This document shows positions 36,031-48,025 of a stretch of DNA of 57,632 nucleotides, in pieces. Each line of letters opens with the position of its first letter. Position 1 is the stretch's first letter. The notes under the pieces are model-generated. The model saw only the letters and a list, made by a program, of their open reading frames with translations. It made no database searches and had not been told where the DNA came from. Source of the DNA: Polymyxa betae. Lineage: Eukaryota > Endomyxa > Phytomyxea > Plasmodiophorida > Plasmodiophoridae. The stretch covers positions 1-57,632 of the forward strand of contig RBZT01000990.1 in assembly GCA_003693705.1 (NCBI GenBank), given 5' to 3'. The position numbers were made by a program, and so were the translations under genes.

Positions 36031-38488
36031 CTAATCATCTTCTGTGAATAGATCGGATTGTCGATCAATAGTATGATCAGACATATCATTGATCATCGAT
36101 CCAATCAATTGAATCTCATTTCGTAATCGATACGTCTTTAATCGAGTTGCCTTCGCCATATTGTTAATTATAATAAAGTGAATTACAGGAAATATATCGA
36201 ACCTGTAATTTCATGACACTCTGCCTTGTTATTTCATGATAATCTGTAATACCATCTATCTAATACAACATATGTTATTCAGGTAATATGATTGCCAAGA
36301 TATGAAATCCAGTAACCTTATCTCCAGAGAACGCGTTTGATTTAGTTGATCCTAAAACAATAACAGCCACAACCCTTTCATGTTGACTGTAATATGCAGC
36401 TTGTACAAGCATTGAGCTGGTCTGTCCATATGATTTCACATCTGCAAGATATTCATCAAATGTTGAATTAAACCTAATGTCATCCATCGTCTTAGCAGTG
36501 CCATAATATCGAATTCGTTGCTCAACATGAAACAATCACTGCAGAATATCTCCAGAATATGTTCAAAACATAATTGTGATTAGGTAATGAAGTGAGAATA
36601 TTCAAAAGCTAAAATATGCCAGACCGATTATCTGAAGCAGCATCATTAATAACATATGATTGAATATTATTAGCAGATCTAGCCGCAAGACTTGGTGATT
36701 TCATTAACGATATTCGAGGAGTATCTAATACATTACATGAATGGCTGATTAATCAATAACAAGGTATTAGTTAGTAGCAATGTGTAACATAAAGTGAAAC
36801 GTAACGTTAGGATGTAACATGAAATGAGTGTTGATACCTGGATCAGTTCCATCATGTCTATCTATACAATATGTTCCTGGTATACGTATAGAGATATGTT
36901 TGTTCATATATTGACTAGATAGAAGCAGCTCATTATAATCGCGATCAACCCCGAATATAATACAATAATCAGCTGATATATATGTAGCTATCTTAGCTGA
37001 TAAACTAGTTAATACATGATCAACATCAGTAAATGACATTAATGATTCGGCTGTAGCGAATAGACCCGTCAACTTGTTTCTATCGTTTAATGTACGTTCA
37101 AGTAGGTGATCATTACATAAACGTAATGAGCAATATGATGCAACAAGTTCCATAATTGATTGTTCTGATGCAGAGAAGCATGTCTCTGTACACTGATATA
37201 TAACAGTACATGTCATCATTATCTTATAATAAATATTACTATAATAACACACCTTATCTGAACATTGAAATACACCAATGGTCCTCTGTTTATATGGATC
37301 TTTGATTGGTGTGCACATTAAAGCTCGAGTTGTACCATCAACTCCTGATCATATTCATTTAAATAAATCTCGGTGAAGGAATCAGTCACTCTAACCTTGA
37401 TCATAACGAGCATCTTTACTTGCATTTATAATACGAACTGATTCTATACCTGATATAGATTGACCAGTAATACCTTTACCAGCACTAATCTATATTCAAT
37501 TGTTAAATAGACGAATCATTAATGAAATCAACCATTTTAAACATGCTCTCAGGTTCGTGTTGTCATACGAAAAGTTCTAAAATGAAAGCAGAAATGTGTA
37601 TGATTACACGTAGGACAGCATCATTACGAAGGAAGTTGGAGGCAACCGAGTTCATATTGCCTGTTAATTCATCGATTAAGAAAACAGCCACCTTATTACA
37701 TGATAAAGTTCGGGGTAAAACTCGACATAAATTCTTAAGAATATCTCGACTATCAGGAATTGCAGATATTCCAATTAATGCTTGCATTAAATCAGTAGGT
37801 AAACATCGAAATGATGTTCCTGCTTCTGGTCTATTTATTGCAGATTTTCTATAACAATATCACAATCATTATTATATTAATCATACTCTATTAATACCTG
37901 GGCAATTGCTTTCGTGGACCTGAATGCCATTGTGCTCCAGATTTCGATGACGATTTCAAGCAATCAGTGACTGTTTGCAGGCGACGTTCCAGCAAACGAA
38001 TCTGAATCTGCATTGAAATAGATCTGAACAATGATAATGTCATGATTAACCTGATCCAGACGTTTCTGTTTATTAGATGTAGTTGGAATTATATTTGTAC
38101 CAACATCATCTAATGGCATTTCAGGTAATTTCCCACCAAGTGATACAACCTGTATCTCTAAATTATGACAATGTAGAGATATACGACCTAATTGCTCTCT
38201 CTGCACATCGATCACCTTCTTCAATGCGTTTATCTCTACATCTTATCAATATAATTCAATATTCACAATAATAACTCTCTCACTACGTGTATTTCCATCG
38301 TCAAAAGCACGTTGTGATTGCTGCTCAAGTTCAGCATCACTAGGAGGAATCCCGATGAAGTTCAATGCAAAGCTTTCGGGCATTACAGATCGCTGAACGA
38401 GTACCTTGAAATGAATGATCGTTAAACTGAGCTCGTCATTGCAGATAGACGCCTCTTCCATCTTCAAGAAATGAAACAGTTTTGGCAT
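36031..38488 (-). CDS. Tandem GAF-domain protein with N-terminal coiled coil
   Basis: Likely ligand-sensing regulatory protein. The N-terminal part (MPESFALNFIGIPP, then ELEQQSQRAF) leads to a coiled coil (INALKKVIDVQREQLGRI). GAF 1 lies at about 37.8-37.1 kb with VLPRTLSCNKVAVFLIDELT, ISAGKGITGQSISG and FSASEQSIMELVASYCSLRL. GAF 2 lies at about 37.1-36.2 kb with SLMSFTDVDHVLTSLSAKIA, YCIIFGVDRDYNELLL, and SSMLVQAAYYS. After a 52-nt intron the tail ends QSDLFTEDD at TAG 36031-36033. No phosphodiesterase, cyclase or kinase catalytic domain follows. Start uncertain: ATGs at 38488, 38461 and 38383 share the frame. The upstream RabGAP ends only 26 bp away on the same strand, and an 85-nt splice would fuse the two in frame. 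Confidence 0.7.
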
Positions 38489-38513
38489 TGATAGTTTATT
38501 TGTATCTAATTGA

Positions 38514-41500
38514 TTATCTTGCAAGATGTGAAGGTACGATACCAACCTGTAACTTGAAGAATGATGCTATTAAAGGATGAACTAATGCAAAATGACAGAA
38601 TTCATCAATATCTAAAGATGTTACAATGTTATCATTAACGTCGAATACAGATTCAATAAACTGTCTGGCAGCAGCTTCAGCTCCTTCCCATCCTTACATA
38701 CATTTCAGTATTGAATATAATTATAATAAAGTCCCATAAGCTAACATACCATTATATGTTGCTTCTAGCATAACAAGCATATCATAGAGTTCAATACGAG
38801 ATACCATCTCATCTTCATCTTTATCGGCGAAAGCGAAAGCGAACTGCATGCGCATCTCATTTGTACCTTTAAGAAGTATATGGGCTACTACTAAGAACTC
38901 TTCGAAATCAATATGTGCTGTTCGATTAGTATCAGCTACAGAGAATAGTCGATCAATTAAACCAGATACGAGTCCATGATCACGCCATAAATCACTCGTT
39001 CTGAATACAAACTGTTAACATTGTGGTCGTATAATATCGTGTGTTCACTCATTTACTTGTCGAAGACGACTTGTTTCAGAGCGTGCTGTAACCAGGTAGA
39101 GTTTGGAATTGAAGCATGAAGCAGGATGTGCCATGGTGATGGGGACAGAAAAGCCTTCCAGAGGTGAGCCAGTTCCGGCTCTGAGAAATCATAATGATGT
39201 TCCTCATTCAGTAAGGTCGATGGCCTTCATTATAACGTCAGCATACATTTACTTGGTACAAAACAATAACGAATTGTTACAACTTTTGTCAACAAGATTC
39301 CCGAATAAATAGAAATTAACGAATCTAACCTGATCTCCATACAGTTAGCTGCGACCGTGTTTTCATGAACTTCACGTAAGACAGCAATTCTACCAGTTAA
39401 AGTACCAATAGCAATATTAGATAACATAGTCTGTACAGGAGGTATATCATGTGGTAAACCACGAAGGAAATACACGAGCAGTTCGCTCTCAGATTTCAGT
39501 TCCAAGATTTGTGATGAACAGCGCTTGAATATCTCCAATGCGAACAGGAATATCATCTCATCACCAAATAGAAGAATAGCATCCCAGACCATCATTGTAT
39601 CAGAGAACGGAACTGGAGCTTCCATAAATAGACACAGGAACCAGGATCTGAATACCTCATCAAAACCCTAAAACCCTAACTCCAAACGAAACATACACTG
39701 TAAATGTGTCGATGTTGACTCCATGAGCCAGTAAATGATCATAGAGGATCGGTTGTGTGAATGATAATAGATCTCTTAGAACGAGCTGGTCACGAAGTAA
39801 TGCACACATAGATTTACAATAATAGCCAACTCGGGTCTCTATCATGCATGATAGAACCCAGAAAGCATCTTCTTCAGGAAGAATTGTTAGCAGGGCACCA
39901 CATAGATTATTCATTGATTGACAATAACCAACCTAAATATACATCAATTTCAATCATTCATTGAGAAAACCCAAAATCTGTATAACAATATAGCAACAGA
40001 ACAACAGGAGCCGTCTTCTTTTTTCGAAAAAAGAACTGCAAACATAACAAGCGAGAGTACGTAACAATTTCGGTGTGAAAATGGCCAAAATTAAGACAGA
40101 TGATGAAGGATACTGACTGTTTCACTATTACGAAGGCAGTATGCAGATAGAACAAGTTCTAGCTTACATATACCAGATTCAGTTTTAAATAAATCTGTAA
40201 ATGGCAATGTACGTCTAACATCCTTTCGTATTTCAACTTCAGATGGACTACCATGTTTCTGTACAATCTTCACCAATGATTCATAATAAGCTGAATCATA
40301 ACATTTGCGAATCTCTTCAGATCCGGATAATGTCTTCCAGACCTGAGCACGTAATACATCTGGTATACCACTCTGTAATACCAGCTGTTGTATACGTGGA
40401 TATGTACGTAATCGATCTGCACTAGAGCCACATTCATCCAGAATACTACTCCATATACGGGTTACAGGCTCTATACTGCTTGGAGATAATAAACTAGAGC
40501 TACGACCTGCACTAGATGGGGGTGTACATGAATCAGATCTGAAATACGTTAATGATAGATGTAGCATACACAGTCATGTGACATACAATGATGCTAGTGA
40601 GGCAGTACGGTCTGCAGTAATATCACCCAAATCGCTGGATGTTTGACGTCGTGGGTTGAACATCGCTGATGAACTGCGACGATTGCGTTGTTGAACTTTG
40701 ATTGAAGCAGCCAATGAGGCAGGATTTACGATTTGAGTAGCACGTCGTACACTCTCTTGCGCTGAGCTTGGTGAATGTACAATCTGCAGAAACCTGCTCA
40801 ACATATTCAGTGACGGTAGATTGAACATGAGGTGCAGTACGTCTTCTTTGGTATGCTGCGTATATTACGAACTGGTGTGAGTGGTATTGATGTAGTAGAT
40901 TGTGGTGGTGGTTCTAATGTAGGTGTATCTAATACAATCTGTAATGATTGACATGCATCAATAAGATCATTAATTGATGTATCATCGCCACTCTGAAATT
41001 GAGTTGCAGCTCCGCTCTGAATACCAAATCATTATTTCACAGAACAACTTGACAGCTGTCATAACCTGTAACGCTCTGGTAACTTTAAGCAGGAGAGCAG
41101 GTTGTAGAGAAGCTCGAATGTTGCCGCGGCGATCATTACCGGCCATCTTTGAGAGAAGAACAATAAAGGCGGCAGCACTGGCTACAGTTAAGGTTCCATC
41201 CTGATTGGTGGCAGTCTGTAAAAGTCTACAGATAGACTCTGCTAGATCTACACCAAGATGAACTAATGTTGTAGGTGTACCAGCTATACAAGACAGTAAA
41301 GCCGCGAATGCAGCAGACCTGAAAACTGTCAATTTAGAATTTGAATCGAGTATGTCATCTGATACGTTTCGGGATCAGGCTTTGGTTTTCTATCAGTAAA
41401 GATCACGAAGGCCCTCGTGATAGCCGGCATTGAATGTCGAGCAATATTGCTACATATAGATCTATGCATAGAGGATAATTGAGCCAGAACACGTAAGATA

Positions 41501-43727
41501 CCACCTGATCACATTCACATTAAAATCCAACAATCCACCATAGTTTCATGACATACTAATTGCAGTCCAGATCTCGGCACTACCGTCCTCTATTTCCAAT
41601 AAACCCACAAGAGCACCGAATAATCTTAAAAGACGTTCCACAACGTCATCATGTTCGATATCGGCGTATTCCATTCTTGTCGTGAAACGTCCTGAAACAC
41701 AATTAATGCCAATGTTATTCGAGAGCATAGAACGTACCAAGACACCAAGTAGCTTGAATTGCACAATCTAAGACTGAACCCGATACAATCCCACTTTCTG
41801 CAGTATCTTCTAATGTTGAATATAGACCCATGCGGAACTCATCTAGATCAGAGCATTGCTGTGCTGCTCTCGATGTGACAACAAGAATCCCAACAGCATG
41901 GTATACATGCTGGATGGATTCTAACCGCATTCGCTCCAGCCGTTCTATACGATCATCTTGATCAGAACTAGGTGGATCTGGGAGATCATCCTTTGTGATA
42001 GGTGGTGATAGAATTGCTAAAGACCCGATCATAACTGGCATTACTATAGACCAGGTAGATGGATCCTCAGCAAATGGTTCATAACGAGTAATTAAGGTAT
42101 CAATTAAGCCCACAGCCACCTGTTCATTATTATAGATCAGTAATTATACTGATTCATGCAACTAACCATGAGGATCGTCTTCCTATTACACATCGCCAAC
42201 AGTCGTGGAACAACATCAGCTTCAGCTGAAGCCAGCTGTGCCAATGTGTCGGTATCACCTTCAATAGCCATGTTGGAGAGGACCAGCACCACCAGTTCTA
42301 GTTCACGAATTGGAGTCTTATCTGTGATCTTGGTCATCAGGATCGGTATTAAACCATCTTTAACCAAGGTCGTGACGGCCTGTGCGCTGCAAGCAAGATT
42401 TCCTGTCCAATTTCAGCCTTAGAACATGAACCAGTACGTCGTCTACCTAGAGTTCTTAATGCAGCTTTCATGAGGTCGCCAGCTTCAGAGTGATTTTGCA
42501 GAACTTGACCCAGGATACGGCCGCCGCCTGCCGATATAATCTGCATACGCGGCTGTTCGCCGTCGGCGCAGAGGTTCGTTAAAACGAACGTGGCTGACTA
42601 AAGTACGGAGCATCATTAATGGATAACGTCTTCAATACTGACATAATACAGAAAGCAACGAATCGACATCGAAGTGATCGATAAAATTCATCGATAAAAC
42701 GAAACATTCCAATTGTCACGAACCAAAAACTATTTGAACTTAAAATACCTCAAGAACGGCAGTCTCGCGACTGTGCATAGACATGATGCGAATGAGCTCA
42801 TCAATGGCGTTTCCATCAATCATGGCCTGGCTGTTATTATGCGATGATACAGCCAGATTTGCCAATGCATAACAACATTGATCAGCGACATCAGCATTGG
42901 CACGGTTAGCTTTCAGCAGAGACAAGATCAGCTACAGAGAAACCTTCAGGAAGAGTAAATGATCACGATGTTCAATGACCTGAACGCCTCCATTCTCTCC
43001 AATGGATGATCGTGCTTGAGGATGGAACGCCAAATTCCCCAACAGTAAGAGACCGTCGCAAAGGGTGCGATTATCAACAAAATATGATGGATTTGATATG
43101 ATCTCGACAACTAACTTGGGGACTCCTGCCTCAGCAGCCAGATTAGTGTAATGCTCATACGAGGCTACACGGTATAGTGCTCGTATGGCGTCCATTGATG
43201 CAGACAGACCTGGCTGTCGTAGAAGCTCAACCTGTACATTGCCAACTATCAGGAACCTGACTTAGCCATATTCATCAGAATCGGACCAGAATGTCAAGGC
43301 CACTATATTCAATGGCGAACTTGTTCAAAGCGTAATGATTGTCCTCCTCAGGATCGGGTAGTTTTGTCAGATAGCGAAGAGCAATTCGAAGCTGTTCCGA
43401 AAGGGTCTCATCATTGGTTGTGTTGATGGCGATTGACGAACGTATAATGGAGATACAGAGACTGATGGCGTCCTCATCCTGTAGCGAATACAGCTGCGAA
43501 CGCAGACTGAGCGCCTCATCTAAGATCCCATAAGTAATCTCTGCCAATGGCGTTTTCGATCTTTCTTCGTCGAATTCGGCATCGGGAATAATCAAGCCTT
43601 TATCTACCTGCGCCGGCTTTCGCAAATCACTTTTATCATGATCGTCCGACCTCACAGTTCGAATCAGAGAGTCCATACCAGGACACCTGGTAATATGGGT
43701 CACTGAACAAACCCGGCACGTGCCCAT
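38514..43727 (-). CDS. Armadillo-repeat / TBC RabGAP / EF-hand protein
   Basis: Three parts in one chain of about 1,550 residues. (1) Armadillo-like repeats, 43.7-41 kb: DAIRALYRVASYEHYTNLAA, GLLLLGNLAFHPQARSSIGE, DQCCYALANLAVSSHNNSQA, ATFVLTNLCADGEQPR, VLVLSNMAIEGD. (2) TBC domain, 40.6-39.2 kb: SGIPDVLRAQVWKTLSG; IRKDVRRTLPF with the catalytic Arg; VGYCQSMNNLCGALL with the Gln finger; SWFLCLFMEAPVPFSD; MVWDAILLFGDEMIF. (3) EF-hands, 39-38.6 kb: loops DTNRTAHIDFEE and DKDEDEMVSRIE fit the 12-residue calcium pattern. A 47-nt intron (about 40840-40794) joins RSIPKKT to FLQIVHSPSS. Without it, the armadillo part would stop at 40807 and overlap the ATG of a separate TBC gene at 40828. Start ATG 43727 or the Met at 43676. 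Predicted Ca2+-tuned Rab GTPase activator, near TBC1D8/9 in its TBC-EF half. Confidence 0.72.
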
Positions 43728-43922
43728 CGCCAGATATTAGTAGCAGATTTTATTTATCCTATTCGAAAATATAAAGAAAACACAGTCAATTCGACAACAA
43801 AAAAGAGTTGAACAGGGACCAGGTTGGAGATCTGCCTGCTGGGCCAAGATCACGCTGATCCAACGAGTTCATTGGTCGGACCTGAACACGGATCGTCAAG
43901 ATTATTTTAAACAAAGCTGTAA
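43728..43922. other. 195-bp spacer
   Basis: Promoter of the RabGAP and 3' end of the pseudokinase gene; no further features. Confidence 0.35.
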
Positions 43923-45663
43923 CTAGCACACTTGAACAGCGATTTGACCAACATTGGCGGGATCTACTTGATAATATCCTTCAATGTGCGGGAATCCAGC
44001 CAAAAGAGGGCGTAGGTCAACCTCAGCCATCCCGAGCCGGACCGATACTCTACAGAGAAAGATAAGATTTGCAATTGGAAGCGAATGGAGCATTACTGTT
44101 GGTTTGATGGAACTAAGTCTCTAATCGCCATCAGCCGGATTAATAACGGATGCGAACTGCAGGTAGCGATCATCTCGTCTCGTTTCATTAAAAAGCGATG
44201 CGACACGTTCAACGACTTGGTTGGATAAGCAAACGATTTGCTTCGAAACGTCTTAGAAGCCAACAAATTAGACGGCACAGTATCAAAGGGATTTGACAAA
44301 TACTCTTACTTGATTTCCAAGTTGTAAACAAACAACAAGTCGTGATGATATCGAGTTCAGCTCATTGTTGCACCATCTTCCGATGTCGATATTAATCGTT
44401 TCGAAATTAGAATCGCAGCCGTTAATCGGGTTTACGGCTGCGCTGCCGATAGCTGCAGAAGATTGAGCGCCGACTGGTTTTCGCCACCAAGCTTCTGTTC
44501 GGCCGCAGAGTATCGGCTCAGTTCTCATCACAGGTTTGGGATTTGGCTGGACTTGAATGAAACGGCTTCGGTCTACATCGATGACCAGACTCATCATATC
44601 CATAATGGTAGAGATCGTCGGGCGCTCGTTCATCTGCACGGCATGGTCATATTTAAAGACAATCCTGAAGCGAGGCAAATTTATCGAACATCTTCGCTAA
44701 GCATTGAGGTGAGAAGTTTAGCCAAATCTCGATCATCGCCGTTGCCTTTAACACGGTTGATAAAGTTCAAATACCGCTCGTGAACAGAAATCGATAATTG
44801 TGATTGTTGCCGTTGAAGTATCTGGCCTGGGTCCACTCCGAAAACTGCTGCATTGTTAGTTCGGCAAGAACATTCATCTAAGAAGGCTTTACATATGGAC
44901 TGCCCCGAGAGGATCTCGATTATGGCACAAGCCAGCGACCATATATCACCTGGCATTGTTGGCGTATGGTCTGACAATAAGAGATGTTCAGGTGGACAGT
45001 AGTCGTGATAGATATCGAGGCAATGATCTCCAATTAAAATAGGTGGCAAAAAAGTCGTTGCCTCATTGATTCGGACGGTTAATGAATGAATGTTACCATG
45101 AGCAATGCCATGTCGATGGAAACTGTACACGTTATAAATCAGCGACTCGATTTTCAAACGTAGGTCCGCCTCTGATTGCAATGAGCAAGATAGAATATCA
45201 GCACGTAAACATCGTAATTCGACCGACTCGATTATCGCAACAGCTTCAGGCCATTTTGGCGACTAATTCACGAAGAGTTATCAGTTCGGAACTTTCACAA
45301 TGAAAGTATTTGTTAAATAAATAGTAAGTTAGATCCAAGTAATCAATATTGGTTAAGCAACAACGACATATAAATAGCATGAAAGCGTCTTACCGCTGTC
45401 CAGTGGTCACTGGATCCATCCGATTGTACAGCATGAACAGCTATCGTCGTTGTCTGAGTCGTTGACGACAGAAGCGCTTGAATCCTCGAATCGATATCGA
45501 CATCAAAGTTTGCGGGCAGGACGATCCAGGTACAGCGACAAGGCCAGTCGTCACGTCCGTCGTCGTGATCTGCAGGCCGTGCCGGATATTGGATATGGGT
45601 GCTGCCGGAATAACGGACGCAAGCTCCGGTATCGATAACGAAATCCGCCAACAGATACCCCAT
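43923..45663 (-). CDS. Pseudokinase with C-terminal C2 domain
   Basis: Kinase C-lobe landmarks are in order but catalytic ones are lost. HRD is HGNIH (AHGNIHSLTV), DFG is replaced by GDH (ILIGDHCLDI), APE appears as CPPEH, and GDIWSLACAIIEILSG is subdomain IX. A 56-nt intron joins MLSED to MNERPTISTIMDM (subdomain XI). No VAIK lysine is evident (EAVAIIES). After about 44.5 kb a C2-like domain follows; its end needs a 47-nt intron after SNQ and reads MAEVDLRPLLAG then GYYQVDPANVGQIAVQV, a typical C2 last-strand pair. Stop TAG 43923-43925, beyond the first apparent stop at 44093. ATG 45663 is chosen as the first Met of the frame; the N-terminal ~90 residues are unassigned. Probably a membrane-binding scaffold; function inferred. 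Confidence 0.68.
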
Positions 45664-46125
45664 TTGATCAATGCAGAGACATGAAGAAATGAACTACACA
45701 ATGTGATAGAAAATGTAGTAGGGCGATGTTGGCAAGATGGCGAGGGGCCTTTCGTGACGTTACTGCCGACTGCCGTGTAAACTGTTACAACCTTGTCACC
45801 TTGATGTCCAGCCAATACAGTCTAGAGGGCTGCGGCCAGCACGCAGCCTTTTCTATATTTAGACTGCTTCTGCCAAGTTCGCTGTGTGTGATGCATAAGA
45901 TGAGCACAGGAACCATGGATTGCTGCATTATTATAGCGTTTACCAAACTCTTCAGGCCTTCCTTTCAGACTGATGTAATAGCTACAACTCAGAATATCAT
46001 GGGCGCATTAGGTGACATATCAGAACGTGGGTGTTCTACAGCTTAGGTCGAGATAAGGTTCACTTACAAGCGGATAAGCGCTGGACCGCAAGGTCCCATA
46101 TAGCCACGCAGTTTTCAGATTGGCT

Positions 46126-46173
46126 TAAAAGCATCGGATCTGTTGGGAGTAAAAGCATCGGATCTGTTGGGAG
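46126..46173 (+). repeat. 24-bp tandem repeat, two copies
   Basis: TAAAAGCATCGGATCTGTTG followed by GGAG occurs twice head to tail (46126-46149, 46150-46173) without mismatch. Confidence 0.9.
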
Positions 46174-46185
46174 TGGCTTTAGGCC

Positions 46186-46497
46186 AACGCTTGATTTCAT
46201 TCAACTGTCGATTCTACTGGTTTGGGTCTTGTGCCGCCTTGCGACATTGCTTTCCACTCCCATATTGTTCAAACCTAAATCAAAGTGAATAAAAGGCTAC
46301 TGTACTTGGATGTTATGCAAAGACTGCAATCAGGTTCAGCAAACGCTTGATTTCATTCAACTGTCGATTCTACTGGTTTGGGTCTTGTGCCGCCTTGCGA
46401 CATTGCTTTCCACTCCCATATTGTTCAAACCTAAATCAAAGTGAATAAAAGGCTACTGTACTTGGATGTTATGCAAAGACTGCAATCAGGTTCAGCA
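46186..46497 (+). repeat. 156-bp perfect direct tandem duplication
   Basis: 46186-46341 is repeated as 46342-46497. Both copies start AACGCTTGATTTCATTCAAC and end CAATCAGGTTCAGC. I see no mismatch, so the event is recent, or it is an assembly artefact. Confidence 0.9.
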
Positions 46498-46730
46498 ATC
46501 GCGTTACAAGAATAGAATAACTGCGAGGGTTTATCTTTATGTTCCTCCATTGGACTGTATTTACTTGAACAATTTTCAAATTCTCGGCAACATTTCTGGC
46601 TCATTCGCGTTCGCTTCCAGAGCATTCCAACTTTTTATCGAAATCGTAAATGAGAGGTGTAATGTCGGTAAGTCTGTGAAATTCTCTTATATTTGAAATA
46701 GTTAAAATCAAAAAAGTTATTGATTTGGAA

Positions 46731-46845
46731 GTATTAGAGAGCAAAAATTATAAGCCATAACCGATATCAATGGAGCACACCTCTATCAGTTATAAGAGAT
46801 TATTACTGTACGGTAAGAGAATCATTTGTAAGAGAGCCTACGGTA
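46731..46845 (-). mobile_element. Terminal fragment of a Tigger/pogo-like transposon (inverted relative to the copy at 57.1 kb)
   Basis: On the minus strand it reads (TA)CCGTAGGCTCTCTTA, later TCTCTTATAACTGATAGAG, ATCGGT, CTTATAATT and CTCTCTAATA. The same words occur in the same order at 57116-57215 on the plus strand, with roughly a quarter of positions differing and one small indel. Both ends abut TA, the usual Tc1/mariner/pogo target. Confidence 0.6.
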
Positions 46846-46955
46846 CCATTGCCGACTTGCTGATTAACGTTACACTGTTACAGCAATAGAGGCGCAGCCC
46901 AGGGAGCAAACAAACTGAGACGCCATTCGCAGAAATCGTTATCTGTCAACGAGTC

Positions 46956-47891
46956 ATGTCAGAGTCACAGCAACATCCAGCCGATGATGAGTCGGCAACG
47001 ACAGAGAAGCGAAGGAGAGGTCGACCTAGACTTGACCGGGCTGGTTCAGAATCGGTCAAGCGCCAACGCACTCAACCCGATTCCGATACGAAATGCTTGT
47101 CAATTATTACTGAAGAGGATCAGAACGTGTCGGTCGCATTATCACCGAAACCGAAGAGAAGAGCGAAGTTCATTACTGGGCAATCGGATCAAAACGCTGC
47201 TACGGACGATGCATCTATTTCAGCAGAGTCAGGACAAGATATTTTAAATCGGGGACCGCTATCTTTACAAAACATTATCTCAGAATTATCAAATCCCGAT
47301 CTTTTGTCTGAAAAAAGGGATACCATTCTTGAAACATTATTATCCGGCAGATTTCTTGGGAAATACAGCGACAGAGCTTTGCTCATCAAGAAACTTGTTC
47401 ATAACCAGATCGATTATGATTTGCTAAATCTGCAGCCTGTGCCTAAATCAGTATCAGTATTCTTTCAGCGACTCTTTACAAGCATACACAGGACAACACC
47501 GTCCAAAGCCAAAACGCTCGATCTTTTATTTGAGCAAATTAATGGTAACATCGCCATCATAATTTATGTCCATGTTTCAAAGTGCCTGTTAGAGTGTCTG
47601 TCAGAAGACAATGGCCAAGTGGCAGAGCTCACGAAGGTTTTAAGCAGCAACGAAAGCTCCATAAGTTCTCTAGGAGGTTATATGGTAATGATGTTGCGGC
47701 TGGCAGCCCTAAGACAGCTTGAATCGAATGGATTTGACGCTTTCGATACGCTTTGTTATCTTATCGAGATTCTTCGACAGTGTGTATCAAAAGGCGTAGC
47801 TAGCACTGTAAATCTAATGGCAGATGAAGTATTTAACGGTGTGTCAATATTCTTTCAGATACTGACTGTTTTATGCAGAAATCTTTTTTAA
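46956..47891 (+). CDS. AT-hook protein, unrecognised family
   Basis: Single exon, 311 residues from ATG 46956 to TAA 47889-47891. The N-terminus is acidic/Gln-rich and then carries RRRGRPRLDR, a classical AT-hook for minor-groove binding, followed by KRQR and PKPKRR, plausible nuclear localisation signals. From residue ~95 the chain is helical, with leucine-rich segments (LSLQNIISELSNPDLL, DTLCYLIEILRQCVSKG) and no recognised fold. One of the few genes here without an evident intron. Tail to tail with SNRNP27 (134 bp between stops). Nuclear DNA or chromatin role inferred from the hook only. Confidence 0.65.
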   Translation: MSESQQHPADDESATTEKRRRGRPRLDRAGSESVKRQRTQPDSDTKCLSIITEEDQNVSVALSPKPKRRAKFITGQSDQNAATDDASISAESGQDILNRGPLSLQNIISELSNPDLLSEKRDTILETLLSGRFLGKYSDRALLIKKLVHNQIDYDLLNLQPVPKSVSVFFQRLFTSIHRTTPSKAKTLDLLFEQINGNIAIIIYVHVSKCLLECLSEDNGQVAELTKVLSSNESSISSLGGYMVMMLRLAALRQLESNGFDAFDTLCYLIEILRQCVSKGVASTVNLMADEVFNGVSIFFQILTVLCRNLF

Positions 47892-48025
47892 ATTTTGTAA
47901 AAAAAACGGAAGCTTCTCAAGTACAGTTAGCTTTCTCAATGTCGAAGTATGGATTGTCATTGCCAAAGACGCCTTCATAGAAATTTCTTCGATAATAAAG
48001 CATTGTTCATACTGATATGTCGTCT

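Larger units (their letters stand above)
45664..46955. other. 1.3-kb gene-free region with repeats
   Basis: Contains the direct duplications and the transposon end listed separately. Open frames at 45726-46046 and 46031-46288 are not supported as genes; the second includes the 24-bp repeat as KSIGSVGS twice. Confidence 0.5.

Noticed and set aside
37522-37854. 110-codon plus-strand ORF
   Set aside because: Exact shadow of GAF domain 1 on the minus strand, which has the family motifs.
40807-40828. Armadillo gene ending at 40807 and a separate TBC gene starting at 40828
   Set aside because: Would require overlapping same-strand CDSs; a standard 47-nt intron joins them in frame, so the single-gene model is preferred, though not proven.
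46031-46288. Plus ORF containing KSIGSVGS repeats
   Set aside because: The repeat is a DNA-level 24-bp tandem doublet and the frame runs into the 156-bp duplication; no family resemblance.
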